A stretch of 38,814 nt of DNA. Source: Fibrobacter sp. GTDB lineage: Bacteria; Fibrobacterota; Fibrobacteria; Fibrobacterales; Fibrobacteraceae. Where the stretch lies: contig JAFXLS010000002.1 in the NCBI GenBank assembly GCA_017530965.1, forward strand, positions 1 through 38,814. Direction: 5' to 3'. The notes under the pieces are model-generated. The model worked only from the letters and a program-made list of their open reading frames with translations. It was not told the DNA's origin and did no database searches. The translations under genes were made by a program, and so were the position numbers. Below are positions 1 through 13,200 of the stretch, one piece after another. Position 1 is the first letter of the stretch. Every line of letters starts with the position of its first letter.

Positions 1-16
1 CAACTGGAGGTCTTCT

Positions 17-1141
17 GTGAAGATTTTTAAAAGCGTTCTTGTCTTGTCCGTTCTCCTGACAATGCTTGTTGCATGCGGAGACGATTCTTCCTCTTCTGTT
101 TCCCCAGAACCGGCCGGTGATTCTTCGTCTTCTGTCAACCAATCTTCGAGTTCTATTACGGACAAAGGAACGTCTTCCGGTGGTAGTTCGAAGTCTTCTA
201 GCTCAGCAAGTGGCAAAAATAGTAGCTCCTCGGTGAACTCCGGCTCTGATACATCTAGTTCAGGTGGTGGATCTTATTTGAGTTCCTCTGAAGAAGAGCT
301 TGAACAATGTAATCAGGAAGAAGAGGGGAGTGCTATGGTTATGCTAAACGAAAAACGGGAACGAGAAAGATACGTTTGTACGAACGGATTCTGGATTTTA
401 CAACAATCTTCTAGCTCCATGGTTGAATCTAGTAGCAGCTACTACGATATGTCGAAACAGTATAATGAAAATGTCAAGTATGGCGAGTTTACGGACCCTC
501 GCGATGGAAAAGTCTACAGAACTATTACGTATGCAGCGAAGCCTTATATATCGTCGAATATAGTAGCGATGGCAAGTAACCTTAATTATGGCGAGATGGT
601 TCCCGTAGACTCGGCAACGAACGCCGACGGCGTTGTCGAAAAGTTCTGCTACAACGATGATCCCTGGTATTGCGAAAACGGTTTCGGCGGACTTTATTCC
701 TGGAGCGAAGCGATGAATTTCCACCGGGCGTGCGACACCCTTTTTCTAGGGTCATCTGCTGATTGTCCGAATGTTTTTGATGAAGACAATTCAGAAAGGC
801 GTCAGCATCAAGGAATATGCCCGGAGGGGTGGCATGTTATGAATGAATTTGAGTGGCGTAGACTTCCGTCGACTAATTTTGGATCCTTTAAGATGCTTTC
901 GAAACTTTTTATGGGAACGGATCAGGTTGGCTTTTCTGCACTGCTTGGAGGCGGGTACCTTAGGGGTAAATATAAAAGTATGGGTATGTATGGCGAATAT
1001 TGGGTCCCTGCCGAAACAGGAGATGATGCCTTGTATGCGCAAACAACACTTTTAGATGAATATGAAGTTGCGTTTCGTGATTTGGAACAGAAACCGAGCA
1101 AGTTACCCATCCGCTGCGTGATGAATTATAGTGTAGACTAA
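17..1141 (+). CDS. FISUMP-domain lipoprotein with poly-serine linker
   Basis: Predicted surface or periplasmic lipoprotein of 374 residues. The GTG start at 17 is supported by GGAGG at 6-10. A hydrophobic signal sequence ends in the lipobox L-V-A-C with the modified cysteine at residue 20. It is followed by CGDDSSSS and about 120 residues dominated by short serine runs, the linker style common in Fibrobacter lipoproteins. From about residue 155 the protein resembles the Fibrobacter succinogenes major paralogous domain (TIGR02145): GGLYSWSEAMN, CPEGWHV, EFEWRRL, a glycine-rich GGGY stretch, YWVPAE and a terminal IRCVMN. The biochemical role of the domain is not established; attachment or cell-surface functions are only guesses. 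It lies 71 bp upstream of the giant RTX gene and could be co-transcribed with it. Confidence 0.88.
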   Translation: MKIFKSVLVLSVLLTMLVACGDDSSSSVSPEPAGDSSSSVNQSSSSITDKGTSSGGSSKSSSSASGKNSSSSVNSGSDTSSSGGGSYLSSSEEELEQCNQEEEGSAMVMLNEKRERERYVCTNGFWILQQSSSSMVESSSSYYDMSKQYNENVKYGEFTDPRDGKVYRTITYAAKPYISSNIVAMASNLNYGEMVPVDSATNADGVVEKFCYNDDPWYCENGFGGLYSWSEAMNFHRACDTLFLGSSADCPNVFDEDNSERRQHQGICPEGWHVMNEFEWRRLPSTNFGSFKMLSKLFMGTDQVGFSALLGGGYLRGKYKSMGMYGEYWVPAETGDDALYAQTTLLDEYEVAFRDLEQKPSKLPIRCVMNYSVD

Positions 1142-1181
1142 TCAACGATTGTCGACATCCATTTTAAACTAAAAAAAACAG

Positions 1182-1202
1182 GGCTTAGGGGAAAAGCCTT
1201 TT
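1182..1202 (+). terminator. Small hairpin plus T-run between lipoprotein and giant gene
   Basis: GGCTT at 1182-1186 pairs with AAGCC at 1194-1198 around a 7-nt loop, and is followed directly by TTTT and then the GGGAG ribosome binding site of the giant gene. It could be a weak intrinsic terminator of the lipoprotein transcript or a leader hairpin that affects translation of the next gene. The 5-bp stem is short, so this is tentative. Confidence 0.3.
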
Positions 1203-1212
1203 GGGAGTTATT

Positions 1213-4200
1213 ATGTCAAAGAAGAACAACAAGAAGAATTCTACCCGTAAGAGCTATAAAATCGAGTCGTTAGAGCCTCGTTTGATGATGGATGCTGCTG
1301 CTTCCCAGTGGCTAGAGGAAATCGATTCTATTGCTCTTTCTAATACTGCGGCAACAGCCCTTGGTGATAATAATTTTTATTCTAGGGCAAATTGGGACAG
1401 TAAGGGCGATGTTACGGGACTTTATCTGCAAGATGAAGATTCCGGGGAAGTGGAAACGGTATCAAAAGCCGACTTTATCGATGCTGTGAAAGATAAAACA
1501 AAAGGTTCCATTAAGGCTTCGGATACCATCAATATTATAAAAAAGAATCTGAAACAAGCTGTTGAAAATGCCAACGGTGGAAAAACTCCCTCTAAAGATT
1601 CTGATGGCAATTGGCTTAACGATAATGTGCTTTCTGCACAAGATATTCTTAACGCTTTTGTTCAAGAAACGGATGAGGATTGCTCGCTTTCAGTAGAGGC
1701 CGTGGGAAATCAAATTTCGGTGATGATATCTGATTTTGGCCTCGGTATTAGTCCAGATAAATTCGGTTCGTATATTGCTAATCTTGGAGAAAGCTATAAT
1801 CTGGAATCGGAGTACGATTTTAGAGGCGTTAACCAGCGAATCCAATGTAGCTTGAATCTTGACGGTTCCAAGTTGACGGATAATGGACTTGTTGCTTCTA
1901 GATATGCGACCGCCCTGTTCGATGAAAATCCTGAGGCCGAAACGAAATACGGCGTTTTAGGCTTAATCGCCGATCAAGGCCAGCCTGAAGTAGACCTTTA
2001 TGAAGGAACGTTTGTTAGAGTAACGAATGCGACTTCTGCAATTGAATATGGCGATGGAATTTTAGGTGTCTTTGACTATGCGTTAAAGGATGCCAATACC
2101 TTTAATTCAGGATTATCGACCAATCTTAATTTGACCATACTTGAAAGCGGCATGTATTGGAATAATCCTGTCGTAGCCGGTTTTGGTGAAATATCCATGG
2201 GCAAGATCTTGTGCAAGCTTCAAGACCTGTCTTCGAAACTAGCTGAAATCCAATCTGAGATGACGCAATCGAAATCGATAAAAGGTGTTGATTTTGGGGG
2301 CGTGCTGGCGCAAAACGCCAATAGTCTTCTTAATTTAACAGCTATGCTCGAAGGCGTTTTGAATAGTTCCCCAAAAACAGTTCAAGAACTTATTTTGGCC
2401 TTAAATGGAAGCAAATATAAGTCAGCTCCTGTAGCGGCTTCGGTCGATGCCAATGGAAATTTGGTTATTCCATTTCACTTGCACTTGAACGAGAGTAATA
2501 ATGTTGTTGGAAAAAAAGATGATGGATCGGATTTGTTTAGTAACCTATTTGATGTTGCGATTTCGAAAAAAAATCTTTCCGATTTATTTGGACTTGAAGT
2601 TTTGATTAACGATTCGGTAAAAATAGAATCAAAGGCAACTCTTGATTTTAGCTTGATTGTTCCGCTTCGTGATGTGTCTGTAGCCGGTGTTGAGAATTCA
2701 TTGGAAGAAATCGGTGTGTTGGAGGACGATGCTGCTTCTCCTGAAGATGATACTGTGAATCAGATAGCTTCTGTTGTGTACGGAAATGTTGCAATTGGTG
2801 GTAACGATATCGGCTACGACCGTGTTACGGCTGATTCAAATAAAAAGAATTTTATAGATGAAATAGAAGCGTATTTAACCAACAGTGGAAAAAGCACCGT
2901 ATCTGTTCTTTCTTTATTAGGAGATTCTAATTATGTAATATATGTTGATGATACTTCTGTGAATTTTATACCATCAGGGTTGAGTGGGGAATTGGCAAAT
3001 GTCTCGTGGAAGACGGGATTCTGTTTCTTATACCCTTCTTATGTTCATAAGATTGCATATGGATCCAAGGAATATAGAATAGGAACGATTCGTGACTTTG
3101 AATCTGTCTTGAATTCGTTGTTCGCACAGTATTCTGAATTTGATGGTGCTAGTGCCTTACGTGTAGGTGAAGATGTCGTTGTGTTTTGTAATTCTTCTCA
3201 GAAAGAATATTTAAAAAAGATTGTTTTAAATGAAGATTATTATTTACCAGTTGGTTTGGAGAAGAATTTCTTTGTGTCCAAAGAATTTTCACCAGAAAAA
3301 TATTCAAATGCATTTGATGTAACCATTAAAGATGAAAAGGGAGTTGAAATCGAAAAAGTAATTTTTGAGGAAGGTTTGTTTAATGGAATTACAAGTGTTG
3401 GTGATATTGTAACAACTTTCCATAATAGAATTAGTATATCTGATTTGATGATTGAATCGTATGGCAGAAAGCTTAGATTTTGTTCTGCCAAAGGATACAC
3501 TGTCGTATTTAGCGATGATGATGTGGCGCGATGGCTTGGCTTTAGCTCGAAAGAAGTGTCTTTGTCTGCAAGTGGCAAGACGGATTGTATGGAGGTAAAA
3601 CTTGAGAATGAGACAACACCCATATCGATAAAATTGCCTGGCTTGACAAAGAATTCTAAAATTGAAGAAATCTTGGATGCGATTGTTCTCCAATGCAATG
3701 GCAAAATTGTCCGGAATGGCTTGTACCTCGTCGGAGTTGATGGCCACAAAATCGAATCCATTAAGGATGTAAACGGTTTCAGTATCGCAAGCCAGCTTGG
3801 ATTGACGGGTTCAATTGATACGGGAAAAAAGAATTTTAAGGTAGACGCGACGCTTACTGAGAGTGCTCAGATAAAAAAAGATTCCTCTAGTGTAGCTCGT
3901 TTTGATGCATTGACGTTATCTATAACCAACTTTGTAAAAGAAGGTAATGTAGATGTATCTGGTCAATATGGCGTTTTTGGGGTGGATGTTGTTGGTGATT
4001 TGACTGATGCATCTTGCGAGTCTAAGTTTAACTTGAATATGGATAATGAGGAGGGACAATTTGATTCGCTTGAGAAACTGAGTTCTGTTAATCAATACAA
4101 TGCTAAATCAGAAACGAGTTTGAGCGTAAATCTAAAAAAAGATTTGGCTGAGAATAGTGAAACGAATCTTGGTTTCTATAAAACATCCTTGTCGGAAAAA

Positions 4201-7200
4201 GGTTCTCTTTCGCTACGATATTCAGAAAATGGAAGTCTTGATAGTGCTGAAGTAACATTTGGGCCGAAATTTGTTACCATAAATTCCCTTTATACAAGTG
4301 TTCGGGAAGTCCTTACTAAAAAACTGATGTCTTACCTATTCGGAGATTCATCTTCTGATGAGGAAAGTCCATCGCATTCGTTCTTATGCGATATAGACTT
4401 GCCGTTGCAGGGCAAGAATGCCCTTGAAATCATGGGACTTCGCTCCAAAATAACCGAGATGGCTAAGTGCCTTGAACAGGGTCAGTTCAAGACTGTTCAG
4501 GAGTTGAGTGCCTACTTTAAGGATAATCTTGGCGTGTCCTTCCTTTTTTCATTGACTGAAAATGGTATTGGTATAGATATCGAATGGACTAAAGTTGTCG
4601 AAGGCCAGGCTACGGAACTTGGTGGGATGAATTTTGGCATAGAAGGGTTTAATCTGGGAGGATCCCTTGAAGCGTATCAAAATGTAAACTTGAAGTTTAC
4701 GGCGCATATTGACTATAAATATGATTTAGAAAATAAAAAGTATGTTGCCGTTCTTGATGTGACCGATGAAAAGCCTACTGTAATAGGAACCGTTAATCTT
4801 TGGGCCGACAATATTGTTACGGATATGAATATCTGTGTCTTGGAAAAAGGCGCTTCTAAGCAGTTGCTGGTTCAGGTGGGCGCGAATCAGCAAGCGAAAA
4901 GTTGGCTGTCGATGTTCGCGACAGTAAGTAGTGATAGCGTTGACGTCTCTATTGGGGGCGAACTCTATGTGTTCCGGTACGGTATTGATGCTGGCAAGAT
5001 TACGATAGGCTCGGCAAATAGTGGCGGCTTTGATGATTTGTCTTTTGATACGGCTGTTACCTATTCGTCTTCGAAATTGCCGAATTCGGTTGCCGTATGG
5101 AATGGTGATACTGGCGTATGTAAAAGTTCCGATAGCGTTAAAACGGGCGATATTGTTGTCAACTTGACGCATGTGACAGAAAAATTAAGGGAAGTTTTCT
5201 TATATGAAAAATTGCGCCAGGTAGCCGATGGTTTGAGTGATACGGTTCGTCGTGTACAAAGTAACTTGAACGGCGTTCTTCTAAAAAAGACGGTGCGTAA
5301 TATACCCTTGATTGGCGATTCAATTGTCAATGCCGCCGATAGCTTGACTGGACTTTATACTCAATTGGTAGAGCCTTTCCGTAATTATGTGTACAAGTCT
5401 GAGGGACTTACGGCTCAAGCTGTTTCCGAAAAACTGTACATGTTGTTAAAGGGGTCTTTGGAAGACCTTGGTGAACCAAGTGCATCTGGGGTACAGTGGG
5501 CCGGAGAAACGTTCAAACGGTATTATAAGGGAATTCAGTTCTCAGAATCTAATGACCGAGCTTGTTGGCGAATGCGCTTAAAGGGCTCCTATGAATTGGA
5601 AAAAAACGGAGATTTCGATATCGGTTTTTCTGGACTGGGCTTAAAAGCGGAGGGTGGTGTAAAAATTGAATTGGAGTGGTTTCTGGACATTGGCTTTGGG
5701 GTGTCGCTGAAAGATGGTGCGTTCCTTTTGCTGTCGAATGGGTATGTCGATAAGAACAATAAAGTCCCTGAATTTGAAGAAACTTCGGACGGATGGCATC
5801 TTGGGGATGATTTTAGACTAAAAATCAAGGTCATGCCGCAAGCGAGCGAAATAAACGGCAAATTAGGATTCCTGTCGATGAAGGGAATCCTGCAAGACCA
5901 ACATGGCTTCGATTTGAAACTTGGACTTGATTTGAACGATGGTCAAAATAATGAGAATGAGTCAAAATATGATGATCAAGGTTCGGATAAAGATGCTGAT
6001 AAACTAATTAATTTTACCGGCTTAAAATCTGGACTTTCGACAGAAGCTAATCTTGAAGGCGATATCGACCTGGGAATAAAGTTGATTCTGGGGATAGGCG
6101 GGAATACTGATGTTCCGCATATCGATGCCAATTTCAACGTGGAATGGCACTCTACAATGGGTGATGGCTTCGGAACTCTAGACAAGGTTGGTTTTAGCAA
6201 CATAGTGTTTGACTGTGGTGCGTTTGTTGATAAAACAGTCGGATCGGTCGTTAAAAATATAAACCGGGTCCTTGATCCGGTTCGTCCCCTGATTGATTTC
6301 TTGCAGGCTGAAATTCCTGTCTTGAATAAGTTGCCCGCTTGTCCGATTCGTATAACGGTTCTTGACCTCATCAAGAAATATGGCGAAAGTAAGGGGATGA
6401 AACTTGGATTCCTAGACGACATTGTCGCTATGGATAGTGTGCTTAGAGATTTGCGGCAAGTTTTGACTAACGGGCTATCCATTGGAAATTGGATTGTTTA
6501 TGATAAAAAATTTGATGAAGATTCAAACAAGATAGGTCTTCAGTACCTAAATGGGATGGTCTCCAATGTATCTGAATTCTTGCAAAATGATGAAGTCAAG
6601 AATGCTTTTAGTATAGGAAGTGTATCAAAATTTATTAAAAAAAATGGCAGTGGCTGGGATGAGTCTTCTAGCGAGTCCGTTACTTTTAAAACGAACCTCG
6701 ATGATGGAAAGTGGAAGATTCCGTTACTTGATACGAGGAAAGCTCGTTCGAATGTGATGGCTCTTATGATGGGCGGTGATGTCGATTTGATTAAATTCGA
6801 CATGAGTCCGCTCGAATTCAATTTTGATTGGCGCAAGAGCTTTGCCATTGTGGGGCCGCTGTTTGCCGATATTGGATTTAATTTTGGAGTGAATATTGAT
6901 CTCTGCTTTGGCTATGATTCCTATGGACTTCGCAAATGGGTGAATTCTGGATGTAAGGATTATGGACAACTCCTCAACGGTTTCTATATCGACGATCTTG
7001 ATGAAAACGGGAAAGATGCTGCTGAAGTGGTTTTCCATTCGGGTATCGTTGCCGGTGCCAGTGTTTGTGGCCGTGCAGGAATCAACGTTGGCTTGAATTT
7101 TAACATAAACATGGATTTTATTGATCCGAATTGTGATGGTAAAATCAGATTGGGTGAATTGGCCGACATGGCTTCGTTTAATCCGCTGGATATGTTTGAT

Positions 7201-10200
7201 TTGTCTGCAACCATAGAGGCCGAGGCTTTTGCATATCTGGATTTAGTGTTCTATCGCAAAGAATGGACTCTTTGGAGTAGCGGAGCTTTTGAACTATTTA
7301 ATACGGCAAAGAAATCTAATGATGCTATTTTAGCTAAAAAGATAGATAATCAAGGACTGTTTGTTTGCGCCGGTGAATATGCTGAATATCAGCTGAATGG
7401 AAATTTAACTGACGGAGAAGATATTGTTGTTGTCAATGTGGTTGATGAAAATCATGTGAAGGTGACTGTCAATGACATTAGTAACGATTCCGAATACGAG
7501 GTGACGACTGGTGCGGATGGTCGTCGTGCACTTTACATTTATGGAGGAAAGTGTAACGATAGGATTACTGTTCATTGTGCTGACAATGTGAATGCTGCTT
7601 TTGATGTAATTGTTTATGGTGGCGAAGGAAACGATGAAATAGATTTGAGCGGCCTGGCTCTTGCGAATGGCTTCTATACTGTTTTAGTAGGTGGCTCCGG
7701 AGGTGATACCATAAAAGGGGCTTCGGGACATGGAGCATTAAATATCATCTTTGGCGAAGAAGGCGTGTATCGTGTTGATGAGGATAGTGACAAAAAAAGG
7801 CGTATTGTAGTTGAAGGAATTCCAACAGAAAGCGGTGCTGATACCAATACTATTTATGGCGGAGATGCTGTAAATGTGGTGATGGGTGGTGTTGGAAAAG
7901 ATGTTATTAATGGCGGAAATTTCCTTAACTATCTTTTTGGCGATTTTGGCCGTTGGAAAGGTCTTGTTGATTTTAGTGAGGACGTCGATAAAGCTTGGTT
8001 GAAAGATGTTAAGTATGACCGCTTTGACCTCTATGATGAAGGCGGTGTTGATACCATAATCGGTGGCCAAGGACTGGACTTTATATTTGCCGGTGCTGGT
8101 GCAGACCGTGTCAATGGAATGGCCGGAAACGATGTAATCTTTGGTGGACAAGGAAATGATATCCTGTATGGTGGTAGCGGATCGGACCAGATAAATGGTG
8201 ACGACGGTGTAGATATTATATTCGGAGATTCGCCTGCTGATAAGGATATGATTATCGCTAAAAAAGATGGAACGGCCGGTGTTTTGCCGTATGGCTATGT
8301 TTCGCGTGAATTGACCAATAATGGAACGGATGAAGAAGTTAAACTTAGTAAACTTAGCGGCGATATTGGTGTCGAAGCGAATGTCGAATGTGGTAACGAT
8401 ATTATTGATGGCGGAAATGGTTCTGATGTTATCTTTGGAGACGATGGTTCTAATGAAGGAAATGGCGGAATAGATTCGATAAAGGGCGGTTCCGGTAATG
8501 ATTTTATTGATGGCGATGGTGGTAATGATACTATTGACGGCGGCTCTGGAGATGATGTCATATATGGTGGCTTAGGAGCTGATACCCTAGATGGTGGAGC
8601 TGACAATGATATTGTTTTTGGTGACAATGGCTGGGCTGATTTTAACTCGCCGAATCCATCCTCTTCAAATTGGTTTAATTCTGGAAAAGATGATGTTTCT
8701 GGAAAAGATGATGTTAGTGACATTTTTGGAGATACGATAAAAGCGTTCTCGAAGAATTTTGGTGTCCAACAAGATACAGCTCTTTCCAACAAAGATGGTG
8801 GCAATGATAAGATTATTGCCGGGAGCGGTCATGATATTGTCGATGGACAGGATGGAAATGATTCGTATCAAGTCAATTTCATGGGTGGGTATAATAACGC
8901 CTATACAAATATTATAGAATCTGGGGATGATGCTGAAGATTCGTTGAATGTAAATGCAACCATCAAAGACGATAAAATCTTGATTCGCGCATCGGACAAT
9001 AACCTCGGTTTGATTGCGTTGCTCCCAGATGATGCCGATAAAACAAAACTCGAAAGAATTAATTTCTGGAAGGTGAATGGACGTGAATTCAGTGGTCTTG
9101 AAAATGTCTCGGTGAATGCTGGTGCAGGAAATGATAAGATTGCTGTAGATGGAACGTTATCAACGCTATCTATTGATGCCGGTGCCGGTGACGATACGAT
9201 TAATATAGGACAGTTGTTTGAAACAAAACGTGATTCTGACGCAAAGGTAAAACCTTTGGATAGATTTGACGGCTCATCGATAGAAACTACACAGGGATTC
9301 TTGAGTGAAGGCCCTTCGCATGCAACATCTGTTGTTGGCGGTGCGGGCAAGGATACCTTTAATGTGTTGCATACAAATGCCGCTATTTCACTTTCTGGTG
9401 GAACTGGAAATGACAGTTTTAATATTGCAAGTTATACTGGAATTGATAAAAATGGGAAAACTTATTCTGTTGAGAATGGCCCTGTAACCGTTATTGGTGG
9501 CGCAGGAACCGATACGACTTCAATTAATGGAACCGAGGCCGATGATACATTTGTATTTACGAATGGAACCGTGTATTCGTCTAATGTAGATCTCCAGTCT
9601 GTTGGTATTGAAAATTATAATGTCGCAGGCGGAGCTGGAGATGATTCATTCTATGTGCTGGATACAAAGGATGATTCTGTTATCAACATATATGGTAATG
9701 ATGGAAACGATAGCTTCTATAATGGCGGAGATCAAATTGGAGATGATGAAGTAGAAAAAAAGATTGTGATTCGGAACGAAGCTGCAGAAGAAGCGTCGCA
9801 GACGGCACAGAATATTGAAATTCTGTTTACGGATGATAAGGGAAATTCGCTGGAAGACCTATCCTTTACATTGAATGAGGATGATAAGCAAATTGTTGGA
9901 TACGGAATAAAGCTCTCTAAGGCACCCAAGGATGGTGAGGTTGTTAGATTAACCGTTTTTGTTCCTAAGGTGTCTGAAGAAAATCATCAGCGAGGTGATT
10001 GTGGCGTTTATTTTGTTGAAAATGGGTGCTATTCAACCTCTTTAACATTCGAATTTAACAAGCTTAATTACTCGGATATTCAGTATGTGAATCTGGTTGC
10101 TTTCAAGGATTCCTTACGAGAAGGAAATGATTACTTTGCGTTGCTACATAATGTTGTTGTGTCACCAGGTTCGGACAAAGATGTATCAAAGGTGAATACG

Positions 10201-13200
10201 TGCCGAAATATGATGGTTTATTTTGAAGAGGAGAAACTTGTAGCAAATAAGTCTCGAACGGTTGAGGTGCGAAATGAATTTACTGTAACTGAACAATATG
10301 TCGTGACTGGCTTTGAACAAAGTGATTCGGATGGTCTTAATTTTGTAATTAAGGGCCTGCAAAGTTTGCCGGATTTGTCCAAGATTCAGGTGTGGCTCAG
10401 TAATCCGAGTTTAAATGGAAACGTACACACGGCAATTGAAGATAATGGCTTGAAATTGTCTTGGAATAAAGATGTTTTACCTGTAGGAACTGTTATATAT
10501 TACAATTATGGGCAAATTTCTTCCGTCCTTTGGAACGATCAAAATAAAAATACGTCTGGAATTGTTTTGGAAGACCAAAGTGTTGCCCAGATGAAATATA
10601 ATGTGGAATCCTCGGAAGATGTTTATGTGATTGCAATTCCTGTGGAAAACTATGTTGTGAAAATAAATGAATCTAATCCGGAGTTTTCGACAGTTTACGA
10701 CAATTCGAAGTTGACGATATCAAAAAAATCTGATGAACTTTCCAGTGAAGTGTTTAATCAGGGTGGACAAATTCGATATTGGACTACATCAGAAATAAAA
10801 AATAAAACCGAAATAGCTCTCGGTAATAAACAAAATTATGGATTTGATAATGTTGTTTATATCCCTGATGAGGAATCTTCTTCGACAGAAGAATATAGTT
10901 ATATGGTTGCGCAGAGTGGCTGCGCAGGATACTATGTTATAGAAAATGAAACCATAAAGTTCTTTGACACGGATGGTAATCAGAAATCCTTGAGTGGAAA
11001 AGTTGCTTATAGGACGGTTGGTTTCTTTGATGCTAGATCAGATTGCTCCTCTATTGAGATTGAATGCAGTCTGTATGTGAATAAAGAAATCGAGATACAA
11101 TTCTATACGGATTATACAATAACTCCGGAACGCAATAACGATAATCCCAATGGTTATTATTATCAAAAAGCCGGTAATCAAATTGTTATTTGCAGCAATT
11201 CGACTGGTAAACCCATTACGCTTTCGGGAAACTCGGCAATGTATGGCGATCTTGCAAGCGTTGTGTATGATGTCGAACGGTCAAATGTACCTTTCGGTAA
11301 GACCCCTGATTCTATTACCATTAATAATAATACAATAGAAAATATAAAGGGAAATTTGTTTGAAGATGGCGCCGGCTTATTCGGTAATTTTGCGAATTCG
11401 CCATTGATGCTTCGCTATAAAAAAATAGATGCTGATGGAGATGAAAAGGCCGAAACGAATGAATGTGTCTGCTCAGGACAGATTGCGGATAGAAAAAAAC
11501 GTGAGGATATTGTCAAGGCGACTAATGTTGACGAATCCAAGTCTGTTGACCGTATTTTTGTAAACAATATGGACAATAATCGTGATTCGGTAAGCTCCAT
11601 GAGTCTTTTGTCTGATTCAGAAAGTGATGATTCGCTGAATTCTGATTCGGGTTATGCTGATTCTAAAGATGCTTTGGTTGAATCTGATAAACATTCAATT
11701 CTGCTTGCTCATGCCGATACAATTGATTCAGAATCGAATGAAACATGTGGCCGTAACATTTCCTTCGGTAACATGGAATACGGCGAAATCAACCTGGGTA
11801 CAGGCGAAGATACGGTCGATATCAGCAAGTCCATCTACCGTGAAGACGGTTTCCAGACCTTTACCGTGGTGAATAGCGGCAAGGGCATCGATACGGTCAA
11901 TGTCAATAGTTATAAGGACGGCTCCGACGACCAGCTTGTGATTAACGCTGGCGAAGGTGATGACCATGTCTTTGCAACAAACAAGAATGTGAAAAAGAAG
12001 GGCCTGATTGTATTTGGCGGCCTTGGCGACGATGAAATTGAAATCAAGAGCGAAAGCTCCGTGGTATTCGGTGACCGTGGTCAGGTGCTTTATCATGATG
12101 CCGAAGGCAATGTGGTGACACGCCTCGGTGATGATAAAACAGGTACGTTCATTGGCAAGGAAAACGGCGTTGCCCGTAATGCTGGCGGCTCTGACTATGC
12201 AACCGGCAAAAAGAAGGGCGACGAGGCCTACTACCAGACGGATGGAACTCGCTATGGTGCTTCTATCGCCCGCACGGTTACTGAAGAACAGGGCGGAAAC
12301 GATACGATTACGCTTGGTGGCGGCCGTAACGTTGTGTTCGGCGGCGAAAATAAAAACGAGGTAATTGATAAGGACGAAAAGCTCGTTGTTAGTAAGTATG
12401 GTATTGACAATATCACGACGGGTAACGGTGATGACTTTATTCTGGGTGATAACGGTTATACCACATTCCAAGGCCGAAGCGATGTTGCTAAGGGTCTTGA
12501 CATGGAAAACGTGCCCACGATTTATGAAGAATCTACGATCAGCTTCAACTTCCAGGGTGATGCTCAGAATGGGTTTGAAGCAAACGATTCCGTTGGTGCT
12601 CCTGGATACGAAAGCAAGAATTGGGTCAATATCAAGGGTTCTCTCGCCTCTACCTATGGTAATGATGATAGCGAAATCGTAAGATTCGATAATGGCACTC
12701 GTGCTAGCGCGATAAGCCTTAGCTACAATGGAAACGAGGATCTTCGTTTTAGTAGCAGTGACAATGCGATTAACTTGCAGACCTATAATCATTGGCTTTC
12801 GAATAGGGATCAGGATAATGCTGCAAAGCTCATGAATTCTGGCCTTATGTCGACTGCCCCCAATAACCAGAACGGCAATAAGGTGAATGTCGCTATCGAC
12901 GGCCTTGCTCAATACTACGAAAGCTACAAGGTGGTTGTTTACCTTGATTTGCCCGATGCCAATTCCTGGGAACACCAGAGCGTGCGTATCGTTTCGCTGT
13001 TTATTGATGGCAAACGTGAGCAAGCCTACTATGTGAATGACCCCGCCCCTGAAAACTTCAAGGGTTCGTTCGAAAATCATGCCGTGCGGGCTATACTTAA
13101 CAGTGACGGCTCTATTAAGGGTGTCAAGCGGATCAAAGATAAAGATGGCGTAGAAGTCGAAACGGTTGAGCCGATTGATGATGAGTTTGGCAGAGCGATG

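Noticed and set aside
1201..1212. TTG start for the giant gene
   Set aside because: The GGGAG ribosome binding site overlaps this start and is well placed for ATG 1213.
7600..9730. Possible CRISPR or DNA-level satellite in the repeat-rich stretch
   Set aside because: The repeats are protein-level RTX units with diverged codons and no constant spacer structure.
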